NCBI RefSeq assembly: GCF_024713975.1
Contig: NC_091113.1
Location: 10,366,501-10,430,500 of the forward strand
Origin: Paralichthys olivaceus
Taxonomy: Eukaryota > Chordata > Actinopteri > Pleuronectiformes > Paralichthyidae
DNA: 64,000 nucleotides
Direction of reading: 5' to 3'
Position numbers and translations under genes: made by a program. A model generated the notes under the pieces. It ran no database searches and had not been told where the DNA came from. It was given only the letters and a program-made list of their open reading frames with translations. Position 1 is the first letter of the stretch. Every line of letters begins with the position of its first letter. This document shows, piece after piece, positions 46,151 to 60,689 of the stretch.

Positions 46151-49100
46151 CTATTTGACCTCCAGGATGGAGGGATTGCACTCCATGATGGCCACAATGA
46201 TTTTGTCGATGTAGTCCTGGAGTCTGTAGTTGATCTCCTCCTGTTTGTGGATAGCCTCCATCAGCTAGAAAACAGGGAGACAGAAGTCAGTGGAGATTAT
46301 TCAAATACAAGGTGAACTGGTCATGTATATGCTCATCTTGTTTGTTTTCTAAAAACCTACCTCTGAGCGAGACACAGAGTTGATCTCAGCTGCCAGAGAG
46401 TCGGAGAAAGAGGCCGACATCAGGTTCTTGGCTCCCTGGATGCTCAGGTTGATGATCTGGCCGTTTAACTCGTCATTCTGATCCTTCAGACTGCGGTTGT
46501 CCTGGAGAGATGGAGGCAAATGTAAGGCATCACAAAACATCGAAGGCCAAATGATACATCATCCTTCCATGTCAAAACAGAATAGTTACAGAATGAGACA
46601 ATGCAACACAACATTTGTAAAGAAGCATGGGACTATGGCACTTTGCATTCTTTTTTCTCTATATAAGATAGTTTTAACTGCGTCATACATTATTTGGAAT
46701 GTGTTCTATTGAACTCCTGCACCAACCCAGAGTAACACTCTTATTTTCATTAAGTTTTGTACAATAAAATGACAATGGAGGATTTCTATTCTATTCTTAG
46801 AATATTACCTGTTTGAGTCGTTTGATCTCTTGCTCCAGTTCGGCCTCACGGGTGCGGGTCTGATACTCCTGCAGCCCTGCACCAGGTGAGCGCCCTCTCT
46901 TCGCTTCAGCCTCCAACTTGTACAACTGTAGGTGCTCAAGCTGTTTACGTAGGTCTTCAATTAGCTGTGGTAGAGACACAATGAAGCGTCAGTTGGTTGA
47001 GTCATTAGGAATCATAAAGTGAGGGGTAAAGGGCAAAAGCACAGTCACTGTGTAACTACACTATATTATAATATATATTTTGTCCAGCACATTGTTTATT
47101 TTGCAAATAGCGGAACCAGTTCAACCTCTTGCGTGCACTCCTTCTCCTTGTGGCTCTGGTGGCGCTCGTGGCTCAGCTTGTCACCCATCTTTCTGCGGGA
47201 CTCCGTCTCATCTTGCAGTCTGTCAGACATGGCTTCTGTCTCATCCTGTAGCTTCCTCTTCTCCTGGGAAAAAAACAAAAACAAAAAAGGTGAGGATAAA
47301 GAGGAGCCATCCATGTACATAATGAGAACAACTGTAGTTGGAGCCTAAAGTTAAGACAAACTGCCCTCACCTCCTCTAGTCTCTCAATGTTTGCTCGTAG
47401 ACAAGGAACACAGGACCGAAGCTCACTGTTCTCTTCATCCAGCTGTTGCAGCCTGATAAACAGAAACACACATCAGAGATTCACAACAAAAAACTGCATT
47501 TTGAGTGCAACCACAAAATAAATGTTATATCTGAATCTAATAGGTTTAGTAATCTAATAATAGGTTGACAATATTCAATAAAAAACTGCTTATGATCATT
47601 GGCAGTTAATTGCCAGAGGGTGGCAGTATGGAGGCCTTACTCCAACAAACAAACAGTTAGTCAAGCACTGGCAGCACAATCAACAAATGTGTTTTCAATG
47701 CATCATTAAATCAAATATAAACACATCAACAAGCAAAACCTAAACACATTTTTAGAGAAATTACAACGTATCAAAAATGTAAATGGGTGATAATGACAGA
47801 TTCTTTTTTATGTTTTTTTTATACAAGGGACAGAATTGTATTTAATAAAACAGGTGGCACAGGCAAAGAACGTAAATTGATTTATTGTACAATAAATAAA
47901 TATAGATTTTTTATTTTGCCTCCAAAGATATTAGTATATATAGTCTCTCGAGTGCTCACCTGGCCTGCAGGTTTTCCTGCTCCAGCCCTCTCTCCCTCTC
48001 CAGCTTGCTCAGCGCCTCCTTGTGGCGACGGGTCTCTTGCTGTAGCTGCTCGTCCGCATGGACCTCCTGCTCCTTCAATTGCTCCTCCAGGGCGTTGGCC
48101 CGGTGCACGAGATGAAGGTTCTCTTGGCGTAGTCGCGCATGCTGCTCCCCCGAGGCCTCCGACTCCTTCTCCAGCTCGGCCACTCGGCGCTCGAGGAGGA
48201 GCACCTGGGAAAGGTAAGACATTTCATGGTTAGTGAAAGACAACTTAAAAAGGTATTGTTAGAGTACTCAACTGCAATGTGTTGCAGCCAATGTGAAAAT
48301 GATCCTCCTGCCTTTAACAAGTGAAAACTGTGAATGTATGTAACCAGTGGGATTTAACTGTGAGGTTAACTTTGTCACCTTGTCTGTGATGTCATTGTCA
48401 GCGAGCTCCAGGATGTCCCGCGTTAAGTCGCTCATGGTGTCCAGAGTCATTGAGCTGTTCTGGAGGAGATGTCTGTGGATAGAAAAAACGTTTTGATAAA
48501 CATTTGATAAACTGTGGTTTTCTCATTCCAAACACAACTAACTATTTTATTCAAACTATTCATACCATGAGTATGACTGAAATCAGAGCAATTATTTATT
48601 TATTACCTTGCTACTTTCTTGCTGGATAGCCTCTTACCAGCACTGGATGGGGGAAATAGAAAAACAGGAAAGATGGTCAGGAAGAGAAAAAGGATAGAGG
48701 AAAGAGACACCATCTCCTGATGGTCCTCTTAACCGACCCCAGGCCCTCTCTGTTGTGCTGGGTACATTTACAGCAAAACATCCGCTACAAAATGTTCACA
48801 CATCACAGCAATCTAACACACACAGCAGCAAATAAAGCTATACAAAGTCTGATCAAGGATTAGTTTTGACCTGTGACAGATTGAATCATAGAAACTTCCA
48901 AAACTGTATCTCAATTTGATGTTTTATAGATTTCTGAATTTTAAAGTTAGTTATCTCATATTTTAGAGTTCCGATGTGACCTATGCCCTGTCTCAGATTT
49001 ACAAAGCGGTAAGCAGATGAAATCAGATTTCACAGTTGCTAGCTTTCAGTAATACAGCTACTGGTCAGTAATCCTGGATCAGCAAGTTTGTTCCGATAAA

Positions 49101-49234
49101 AGCTGTTTTTTTAAGTTTTACTTCACTACAAGCTGGCAACCTGAAGTATGAAGGTAATGAAATGAACACAAAATACTGAAACAGACAATACTCACCTGGG
49201 ATACCCAGCGTTTCCTATTTCTGCAACATCTTTC

Positions 49235-49278
<44 letters not shown>

Positions 49279-52200
49279 AGGAATAACTAATCTATTGATC
49301 TTAAAATGTAAAATTTCAGATAAATGTATTGTATGATTGACAAATTATAATTTGTAAAGATGGAAACAATGGGAAGGAACCAGCATCCACCATGTAAAAG
49401 GTGCAAAGTAGCCACTGAAATTCCTTAAGTGAAATTTTCCATCAATAAATGCTAACACTGCAAAAACAGGGTGCAGATGATAGACAGACTGCCAACAGTG
49501 TGAGGTATGAAGGGCCTAAAACAACCCACAAAATACACCACAATGTGATTGTGTGTGAATGTGCAGTCCATAACAAAACACACACCATGTTGTTGCTAGT
49601 TCAACATGCACGCATTATGAGAACATGTCTATTGAGCACTGCAAACACATTCACACAGCTTGGAATCGTTGCGGGTTGTGAATGATTTGTTACCTAGTCA
49701 TCTCTAGGAAATTGAGGCGGGTGGAGAGGTCCTCGAGACGACTTATTTGTTTGTGACACTGGCTACAGAAAAAGTCCAGCGCTTCCTCCCTGAGGAAGCT
49801 CTGAAAGCAGTCAGGGAGAGGAGCAGGTGCGCTGGAAAGAGGAAACAAGGAGGAAGAGGAGGAGGAAGTGGTGAGTGACGGACAAGAAGGTGAGAGAGGT
49901 GTGGGGGGGTGCACTGAGGTGGGAAAGTACACCTCTGAGGTCCTGGTAACACCTGGTCTTAACATCAGTCTGAGGTGATTCAATGAGAAGTGGGCAGCTC
50001 CAAGTTTAGTTTACACCCGGAATTAGAGCGTCTCCTGTGACTACTTGTGATCACAACACACTTCACAGCTCGATGTGCAAATAAACACGTACGTCATTCG
50101 AACTAACAAATGATATTTTTAGCCAGTCTGACTATTCAGATAGATCCATTGTCAATGTGTTAGTGTGTGTGTGTCAGCGTGAGGGAGAGATAACAGAGCC
50201 AGAAGGGGCTGAGTGTAGAACTTCAAAAGTGACCTGCTGTAATTGAGCAGAACTGGCTGCAGGACTCAGTCCACACCATCAATCTGCGTCACAGCTGCGG
50301 CACAAAGAGCTCGTGACCCGTTTATTCAAAGTTCAGCGAAGCTCGACTGAGTATGCAGAACCCCGAACAGGAGAGTCAGTCATCAATGCAGTTGTCGTGA
50401 ACAAGCTGTTGTTGCAACGTCACTTATATTGATGAGTCCCGGCCACCGCTGCTACAGAGCACTGTTTATTTAATGTTTATTAATATTGAGTGTATCGTGT
50501 GTCCAAATCACTCCAGATTTGACACTGCATTTCCCTGGGCCCTGGATGAATTGATAAAACAAGATGTGGCGATCAGTGTTGATATTGTGCAGTAGCCACA
50601 AATATATCAGTGTATGTGAAATGATGAGATGTGTAAAAATACTTCTGGTTCATTATGAAACTGTAGCGAGTTAGAGAATGTCAGATGAGTGGGCGCTTCT
50701 TCATACGTGGCTCAGGATGCATTTGCAAAGAGCGAAAAGAATGTGGCCACAGGCGTCAAACACCAACTCTGAATGATAGGATCTCAAATGCATCCTCATT
50801 GCGTTCACACCTGTATCTCGAGCTGTCCACTTATGATCGGATCACCTGAGAGGGTTGTTAATACCAGAGCCTGAAGGTGCAAGGAGTGTTAGTGAAATCC
50901 ACAGCACAGTTTGAAAGAGTATAGTGTGAGGGAGACGTGAAACGGACTGTGCAGTGTGGTTGTGATGTGTTTTCAGGACAGTGTCAGGAAACAAAACATC
51001 CTAGGAGGAATGTGTTGATCTCATCTAAGCTGATAAGATGTTTTTCCCCTGCTGCCAAACAGTCTCGTCTATTTAACCTTGGTGAGAGTTCAGATAACCA
51101 GCAGAATGCTCACTATTTCATTTAATAGTTATACATGTATAAAAATGAATATAAAAAACAGCTGCTTATGTCATTGTTGGGAGTTTGTATGCTCTCCCCA
51201 CACCACCTCTACCAGCTGCTTGCTCATTCAGGAAGTGAGTCAGGTCTGAATTATGCAACAAACTGGTCCTGTTTTTTTGTCTAAGTCAGCAGAAATGCTG
51301 CGTTTCATGGCAGACATTGAGCGAGTGTCACTCGATGGTCATATGCACTGTTGTACGGAGCCAATTTATACTGACAGCCTGAGGAATGACTGCAGCGATG
51401 TGTGTTTGTATAGAAGAGAGGCAGCCCTCGTGTGTGCGCTCATGCTGTTATATGTAGATAGATAAATGAGCGGGTGTGTGTAGGCAGCGCTGCTACATGA
51501 GCCAACAGCGGCTCGAAACAGTGACGCATTCGCACCGAGTGGGTGAAGTTCGTGGGATGCAGGGTTTTTTTTGTTTTATTTTTTTTTTAACTTAACAAGT
51601 GAAAAGATTCCTGCTCAACTTGTATGAGATGTAATCTGTCACATACAGTTTCATCTTTTTTTATAAATATAGCATCAAATTAATTAATTTACTTAAATGT
51701 ATACTTTTTATAATTTGTGCCATAACAACAACTTACACATGAGGACCTTTGAAGTTAATATCCAAGCATCATATTAGATATAATCAAGTAATCTTTGCTA
51801 TTATAGTCTTCCTGTCATTTTAATAGTGACTCCTTCTAAACAGTACATATGAACTAAAGGACGTACTTCAATGATCAGCTCATTTCCATATTGTCAATGG
51901 GTTACAAAAAGTACTTGGCTTTAAAGTACTTCCTGGCAAGGCAGATCACAGAAATATCACCCAAGTGGGAATTATGAATTATCCGGCTTAGAGTCTTAGA
52001 AGAAAACAGAGGAGGAGGGGGGAGGAAAAAGGTGACTGGGAAAAAGAACTTCACCACAAATGAACTGTGATATAAAAAGAAGTGTGTTGGCTGTATTTTG
52101 GTGTTTGACAGACAACCTGTATCTGTACTGCCATAACTCAAAGGCTGATTTTGAACTCAATGCAACATCTTGTGCCTGTCTCAGAACTCTTTGGTAACAG

Positions 52201-55200
52201 ATTCCACCCTTAAAACATTTACTCTTACAAAAAATTTTTTTACAGAGTTTTTCCCAATATCTACATTTTAATATATCATTGCAACAGTGACAGTAAGCTT
52301 GCAAAAATGAAGATTGTATTCACTCTATTTATCTTGCCCTTCACCAAGAAAAGGAGGCAAATAGGGGGGAAGGCCGTCTCCAGATAGCTCTTATCAAAGT
52401 GTGTCCTCAGTGTCTTTGTTAGAAGAGAAACATTTTCTCAATAAAACGTACTGAGAGGTATTTGGGGCCTGGACAATGCAGCTGATAATGTGTCTGTGTT
52501 AAATCTCTTATCAGGAAGGGGAGGATGAAAAGCAAGTTGTGATTTCACAGTGTAGAGTACATTTTATTAATGTTCACGTCGAATAAATGACCTTTGGGCT
52601 GACTAGTTTTGAAGGACAAAGCATTCTCAGAGTAGAAATATCATTATTCATCACATCTTGACCCCGTGTAGGGAAGTCGGGCTCGTACCTGGGAGACAGA
52701 AGTGAGGAGCCATTAACCTGCTCCAGGGGCTGTGCGAGAGGTGAGTCGCATTCCCCCTCTGTCCCCTCCACGCTGGTCTCCAGGAGCAACTCTGAGGTAT
52801 TGCTTTCACCAAAGTCCTCAAAGTGCTCCTCCTCTCCACTGATGACCGTCACAAGCGAGTGGTTATGATGCTCCGAGTTAAGGGAAAACCTGATGGACAC
52901 AGAAGAATGGATGAATGTGTTAGTGCGAGCCTGTGTTTACTTGTGTATACATCAACAGCGTAGTTAACTTTAGGTCCAAGCTAAAAAAGAGGAAACTGCG
53001 ACAGGTTTAGAAAAGATAAAAATGGACGACCAACTGGGTATAAACAGACACAGAACCTGCATTTTTTTTTTAAACCACAACGTTACCCAAACCAAACAAG
53101 TCTCACCTTCTGATTCCATTAAAAAAATATGATGTTATAGTTTTTGAGCTTTAGAAACAACAACTGTAATAAAGTATAAAAAGGCTGGTTGATGGTTGGG
53201 GTGTTTGATCCAGAATCCTGGATATGACTGGAGCCAACTGTAAATCCCACACAACTATAATTAATCGCTCCCCCAGGAAGACCTACTATCTGGACAAGTT
53301 CAATGATCACTTGTCTTCAGACGTAATCTGTTAATTCACATTAATCCCAAAGGCTGCTCTGGCGGAAACAAAATGTCTTCTGCTCCGCTGGTAATGCAAA
53401 AACCACGACTGACAGTGCTGAGAGATAGGGCCATGACTTCAGCTCTCATAATTGGCTGGTTATCTTACACAACAGGACAGAAAGCTGTTGGGTGAACGTG
53501 GAAGTCTTTGGTGTGAAATTGATAGAGCAACAACAGCTTCAGCACCTTGATCTTCATTTAACAGGAAAACTATACTTTCCTGCTGTCCAACAGGATATAC
53601 TAGATGTCTTCAGCACACACAGGATGAGGATGTTCAAATCAGCAGAAAAGTTTGCTTTCTCAGCACACCATGAAGAACCCTGTGATTGTTTACAAGAAAA
53701 ACAGCATCCATCTGTCTAAAGCTAAACCATTGCCTTAATTTACACAGTGAAAACACAATATCCCAAACCGTTACACAAAAATAAGCAGACTCACATCAAC
53801 ATTGCAGCGCACATGCCCTAAACAAACATTAGCCTGAACTGGTTGAAGCCATGTTTTGAAGCCACTTACCCTTTACTCTGGCTCTTACATATTGGCCCCA
53901 TGTTGAGGTCCCCCACACAAAGGGCCGGAGAAGAGCGTGAACGCATCTTTGAACGGCCTCCGCTGCCCTGGCGTGAAAGCCGTGGAGCAACTGGAGTTAA
54001 AACCCCAGACAACCAGAGTGGAATCCTGAAGTTTCACAGGTTACACCAATTTAAAAACAAAAACAACACTCTCCAGAGTCTGATCAGACAAGTCGGTGGT
54101 CCTAATGAGCTGCCAATCTGCAGAGCCACATGACTGGTGGTGCATTAACTGTGCCACCCAAAAGACTCGAGGCGGTACCAGAGAGGGTTGACTGTGAGTG
54201 GGTTAATCAGATTTGAGGCTAAGCAACGGCCAACAGACAGTCCTGCTGACCTTCCAAGGCCAAATGTGTGCGGGCACACAGGGGAAGGAGGGTGAGGGTG
54301 GGGGAGGCTAATCCTGTTAGATTCTTAATCCTTGGTCCAGTACTTATTCTCCTACTCTGACTATGTCTTATGTAGCTCCAGGTTTCATTCAGCTAACCAG
54401 GCTGCAAAACAAAACCCTGGTTTAGCTTCTTACCTTTTTGTACATTTACTTGCACTCAATGTTGAATCACTCTAAATGGTAAGACCGAACTAATATGGAA
54501 TTTTGGAACAAGAAGCAGACACTGATATAGGGAGTAAAAACATTTCTGATACCATTATATCTGCCGATATACAGTACATATATAGAAACATACATACAAT
54601 GACTCCTAAGATGTCATTATCAAAGAAATGTAATTGAGGTTTGATATTTTATAATTTTACCATAAACTTTATTATAAATGAAGATCTATAAAAAAGATCA
54701 CAAATACAATCAAACATTTAGAACTTAAATTATGATGGTAGTAAATGGCAGTGTTTTTGACTTGAATATTAAAATTATTTTATTTAAACGTTTCTAGCTA
54801 GAGAAAAATGCCCATGATTTGTATATGAACTTGACTTGATTCACAGATGGACATGATAGTCACTGGCAGAGAAGGTCAATGACAAAACACTTTGCTTTCA
54901 TTCTAGCAGGTGAGTCAGCAATGAGGTTTCAAGTTTTCACTGAACACGCTGCTGAAATGAGAGAATATAAGGGTCATAGAGTCACACAGTAAGAGTGGTA
55001 GGTACCAGTCAGCGGTAGATTTAGGGGGGCGAACGGAGAGAATCCGATCAGCCCTTTTCCAAAGAACAGAGAAAGGGAAGAACAACAACAAAAAAAGAGC
55101 TAACTCAACACTTCCTGGAATTCAGTAATGGAATGGGAAGTTCCAAACACATCCATGTCAGGCAGACTGCTCCGATCCGTCATCAAGCCGGACAGACAGG

Positions 55201-58149
55201 TCACACAGTCAGCAGATAAGGTCTCACTGTTCTGCATTTCCTCCCAACATGCCCTACATGCTATATCAACAAGAACACTCGTGCAGATACATGGGCTTCA
55301 TCTGCAGCAGTTGCCTGACTTTAGATTAAATTGCTCAAACTACTGGCACTCAGTATACTATATATACAGGGTGCATACCCCTGCCACGGCCAAACAGACA
55401 ACTTGAATTCAATCAAGCTGCATCTACCAAATTGCACACACTCATAGATATCATTCCTCATAATATGACAGATTCCTTAAATCAAGATCCATAAAGTATT
55501 TCCTGGGAAAACTATGAAAATTTAAAACGCCCTCTTGCCCCAAATCCTGGATCCAGCCCCTGATCCTGATGCGCACCCGAATTTAATGTGTTCTTCTCTG
55601 ACCATTTCACCCAGTTCATTCAGTTATTTTAGTATAATCTTGCTTATAAGCAAACAAACATACTGACCAACAAATGGGGTGAAAACATATCCCCCTTGCC
55701 AGAGGTAATTACAATATGGAAGCAAATTTCTTCAAAATGAGAGAAATTGGGTGAATGATCAGATGATCTGATCTATAATATAAAATGTATAAAATGTTCT
55801 GCTCACTTTACCTGTCTAATGAAAACAAAACTGACAGAGGGAGAATAAGAGACAGTTTGTTGCTGTCCTCTAATGACTCAACACTTTTAACATCATTCCA
55901 CTTATTGGAAAACAAACAGTTAACAAAGATTGTACTGTATCTTTTACCCTTTATTTGAAATTCCAGTGTCTCTACAGTTTACTTTTCCAAAACAGACAAT
56001 ACTAAAGCAACATTTTCTCAGCACTGTAGCAGTAATAAAATGATGATTTGGAAAAATTGATATTCAAACAGCTCAATTCTTGCCCTTCTGTTTACCCTTG
56101 AGACCGAAACTATTATCAAAACCAGCCACTCACTCAGTCCGTGACCACGTCTATGAGGGTAATTCAAACTTATCAAAATATACATGTTAAGTCTGTATTC
56201 AAGTCAGTATGAATGAAATCATACACTCCGCCAAATCCACTCAAACACTTGAATCAAGTTCTTTACTGATTAACTGACTACAAATGCGACAAAGTCACAT
56301 TGACAACTGTGCGTCGAGTAGGTACTACTGATATAAAAAAGGGATAACTGGATATTACCCAGTGCAAACACCAACTTCAATCCAAAACTAACATAAGAAA
56401 TAAAACGTTCTGGAAAACCCTTCATGCTGTTCAGTTCCTGCAAAGTGAGAATAGAACACACAAAACATATTTCAGCAGCTGTGATTATTACCAGCTGATG
56501 CCACAACCTGATGATTCAGGGAGGATGAGCAGATCTTGGCCACTTCTCAGCCGATACAAATGATCATCCGCTTTGAAATACCGACAGTAGAGAGGAATAG
56601 TGGAAGGACTTTGTGTTCAAGGTTTCTCATGTTTTGAGCTGTGCACATTTCAAGTTATGTCTGAGGGAGCTCCCCTTGTTCAGCGGCACAGAAAACATCA
56701 ACAGTGAATGTCATCGCTGACTGTGTGAAATGTTACCTCAAACTGTGACAGGGCACTGTGAACGAGTATGAGGATGGGAACATAATAGAATCATTGTAAA
56801 ACACTGTGTCTGACTGACTTTCTACACACTATCAGAAGAATTCAAGACTGTGGGTCAGTAAAGTTATAGCTGTCCATTGCTCCTGTTTAATCTGCCTGTC
56901 TGCTGACCCAAATAGAACCCGAGTGATCCAGCACAAGATTCTTTAACCATGTGATCTGTGTGAAAGGCCAACACAGGTCATCTCCAGGGATAACCATTTG
57001 CGGGAGATTTGACACACATTTATGGTCAATTCTGTGGCCGCAACGATTTCCAACAGCATTACGACCTTGATCTGGTTCACATGACCAGTGGATTACAATT
57101 AATGACGTATGATGGGAGTCATTCCGGGCCACAGACAGCCTCCTCATCGACACAGTGTAGACATGTCCAAGGAAATAGGAGCATATTTGCTAAAACCGAC
57201 ACTGTGTGTATGACTGAAGGTGTAATTTATACCAACCTATTTCTGCTATCTTCAGGGTCGTGCAACGTGGCTTCGATGCCGCTGTCTGTCTCCACATCCT
57301 CATGCATCTCAGGGGGTACGAGGGCCCCCGTGTCCTCATCAGTGAAGGTCTCGCACTCACTGTACGTGCTCTCGGAGCCCAGATATGCACTGTCTGTCAC
57401 CTCATTTTGCTGCAGAAACAGAATAAGATTAAGTGGAGAGAAGATCCTGTATTTTCAGATTAAAAGAATAACATGGCTTTTGAATCCAATATTGCACAAA
57501 CACAGAAGTATTATTCATTCTAACAACAAATAAGACAATTAACTTCTTGTGCACTTTCAATAATGTCTAAAGTATATGTTTAAATGTCAACAAGTGGATT
57601 ATTTTGCATTTATGAGACAAAAACAAAGCTGACCTAACAAACCTTTAGTTTGAGAGAGTGAAAAACAAGACTCTTTTGAAAATGGTCCATTTTGAATGAA
57701 ATCTGAGCAACTGGTCATGATGCCAATATCACCGACGGCCAAACAAAGCATAAACTGACTTCAGAGACAATCTGCTGTTATTATGATGGCTGTTCCAAGC
57801 AAAGTCTGCTGCATCAACACCTCCAAGCAACAAGTTCAATTAAAAAGAGCACTAAACACCAAATGTTCAGTCTGATTCGTGCCAAAAAACAACATCTGAA
57901 TCTATCAGCAACTAGAGACACATTATTGGGTATCAGAGCTATAAAACAGCAATGAAACAGGTGAGTCATGTTGGCAAGCATAACGTACCATTAGAAATGA
58001 AGCGTCAGGAGTCACAAGGCCCAGAGGGCTATCCACCATGCCCAGAACCATTCTGTGTGTCTGGTCTCACTGACAGGAAAGCTGGCCTGCCATGAGAAAC
58101 TCCTAATAACTCACTACTACTGCTGCTTCCTCACATTCACTCTCAGAGA

Positions 58150-58219
<70 letters not shown>

Positions 58220-59804
58220 GAGAGTGAGAGAGAGTGTGTGTATGTTGGAAAAATGGAAAATACTGCAACACTTCGTTCTGCTCCACTGGGTGGTCAGAGG
58301 GGTGGAGACAGACACAAAGTCCAAAGAGTAACAAGAAGTCAGCTGTAAAGCTCAATCAACTACTGCCAGCCTTTAGCCCCCCAGAGTTAAAACAGCACAC
58401 GATCAGCTGAATAACGGTTTAATCTTTCCTGGCTCCTGGGAGCTTCATTTCCCTGCCCAGTGTGACTGTATAAATCTTGGAAGCCATGTTGACATGTCTC
58501 AGGCTGCACAACCTACAAGGGCTACACTGTACATCCCAACAACCTGCCGCAACTGTTTGACTGTGTGCCAACAGATAACTAATGTGCTCTTATGTTGTAA
58601 AAGTGTTGAGGCAGCAGGAGCACGTGTTAGAGTTCTGGCACAACAACAAAACAGGTTTTTATATCTGGAAATGACACTATTGCTGCAGTAAGATTTCTTT
58701 TTAAAAATTAAAATGCGAGGTGAAAATGTGACTTTCAGAAACTGTAGAAAATATTTTGTGAGGGTAAAATGGGGCAGAAGGGAGGGCATGGCTTGCTCTT
58801 ATGCCATGCATCAGCTCGACAGCCTTACCTTGCCTGTTTTGAAAGCAAACATGGCTCGAACAGCAGAAGCATTGACAGAGAGGAACCCTTTTCTGCCAGG
58901 AACCCGAGGGAAAAACAAGGCAATGGACACAGGTGTGGCAGCTACTTCAAACATGCACAAACTTCCCCCAAAATTCCACTTTCAAGGTTTCCAGTAAACA
59001 GCAGCTACAGAAACAAGAGGATTTTGTGTAGAAATGCTTTAAGGCTGGGTACGTCACAGTCTTGGGCCAGACTGGTATGTTTTTCTCTCTCCATTTCTTA
59101 TTTTCGTATTTCATTATCAAATACATTTGTCTTGTTAATCTGTTTTAATCTTAACTGCATATATGACTAAATATTGAGGTATACTTAATATTTAAATAAG
59201 AGACCATATTAATATAAGAAGCAAACTGTAACAAACAAACCCTTAGTTAAGGAATCGAACCAAAACATACAGTTTATAATATATTATAATATATATATGT
59301 AGTTGAGCATTAGTCTAACACAACCTAGTCTCAAATTATTTTTGAGCTGAGTAGCTCATTATTTACAGGAGAGAAAGATCTAGATTTTGATGAACTCATT
59401 TGGAAACGTAATTTAATATATAGAGCATTTACCACCTACTGTAACTCCAATCATATGAAATTTCATCAACAACGTTATGGTGCTTTATGAATTATAAGAA
59501 AGGTCTATTTTTTTGTATGTCAAACACCTTACAAAAAAGGCTTGCTTCATGTGCTGCCTAAGTTATCCATTTGTACACAGACCTGCATTTGTCAACTATA
59601 CCAAGAGAGGGTGCTAATACAGTACATACATACAGCACTGAAACAGCAGCAGTGGGCAGCAGTGCTTAAAGTGCACACAATAGCAGAAACAATTCAGTTT
59701 TGCAGAGGCCAGCAACAATGATGGCTAAATATACAAGTTGCGTGCACAAGAGGAGACAGGAATTCCACATATGCTAACCACAACTGTAAAAACACAAGTC
59801 CGTC

Positions 59805-59837
<33 letters not shown>

Positions 59838-60648
59838 ACACACACACACGTAAAACTCCTAGCACATTCCAGCTGATCCAATATTTGTCAAAGGATACTC
59901 AAAAACCTAGCGTGCCAGATGCTATTTAGTATCAGCCAAACCAGGGTGTTCAGTCCGTGGAACATCCACAGAGTGGTAATGATAGCTCTGCAAGCCACTT
60001 GCTGAATTACAGTGGGAAGAGTGAGAGTGCACATGAAGTTCAGCCTGTAACCTTCTCACTGGGCTGTTGTGTGCACCAGTAGGAGCTGAACACACAACAA
60101 CTAGACCACATATACAACTAGAGGGCGGCTTAGCCTCTTGAGTGGCACCTCACCTCATCATATTCCTCTGGACAGCCCACAGCTCCATCCCCTGGACTGT
60201 AGTTTACATTGTAGAGCTGTGGTTCTGGACCTACAGATATGAAAGCAAGAAGACAGGTTTAATGTGTGCAAAACAAACAAAGTCAAACGGCAAGGGAGAC
60301 TCAACAAACACAAGGTTGGTGTGTGCAATGTCTACGCAAACAATCCCCTCAATTCAATTCAATAGTGCTTATGTAGTTTATACTTATATTTTGTATTTAC
60401 TTTCGTACAATTACCTTAAAATGTAATACACGTAACTATAATGAAATATAAAATGCAATTACAACCACATATATTTACAATTTAAAGAAAATAAACTCTG
60501 CATTGTTTTTTCTGAAAAATAAAGTTGTCATATCAATCCATTTTGATAATGTCAATGAATGGCAATGGTATCTGTGAAAGGGTCAAATTGGCCAATATCA
60601 TTGGCCAACCGACAAACATTAATTTTGCAGGCAAGTCTTTAAGAAGAT

Positions 60649-60689
<41 letters not shown>

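Noticed and set aside
47787..48233. Plus-strand 148-codon Pro/Ala-rich open frame
   Set aside because: It is the antisense shadow of the rab11fip3 coiled-coil exon at 47960-48204; the minus strand is spliced, in phase and conserved.
48607..48642. Doubt whether a 36-bp exon is real
   Set aside because: The doubt was rejected: the phase fits both neighbours and it encodes the FIP3-type RLSSKKVAR sequence.
49235..49279. Regular array that could look like a CRISPR
   Set aside because: A simple tetranucleotide repeat with no spacers, in a vertebrate intron.
57009..57533. Plus-strand 174-codon open frame
   Set aside because: It overlaps the rab11fip3 exon at 57237-57409 on the opposite strand, and its remaining part is intron-like.
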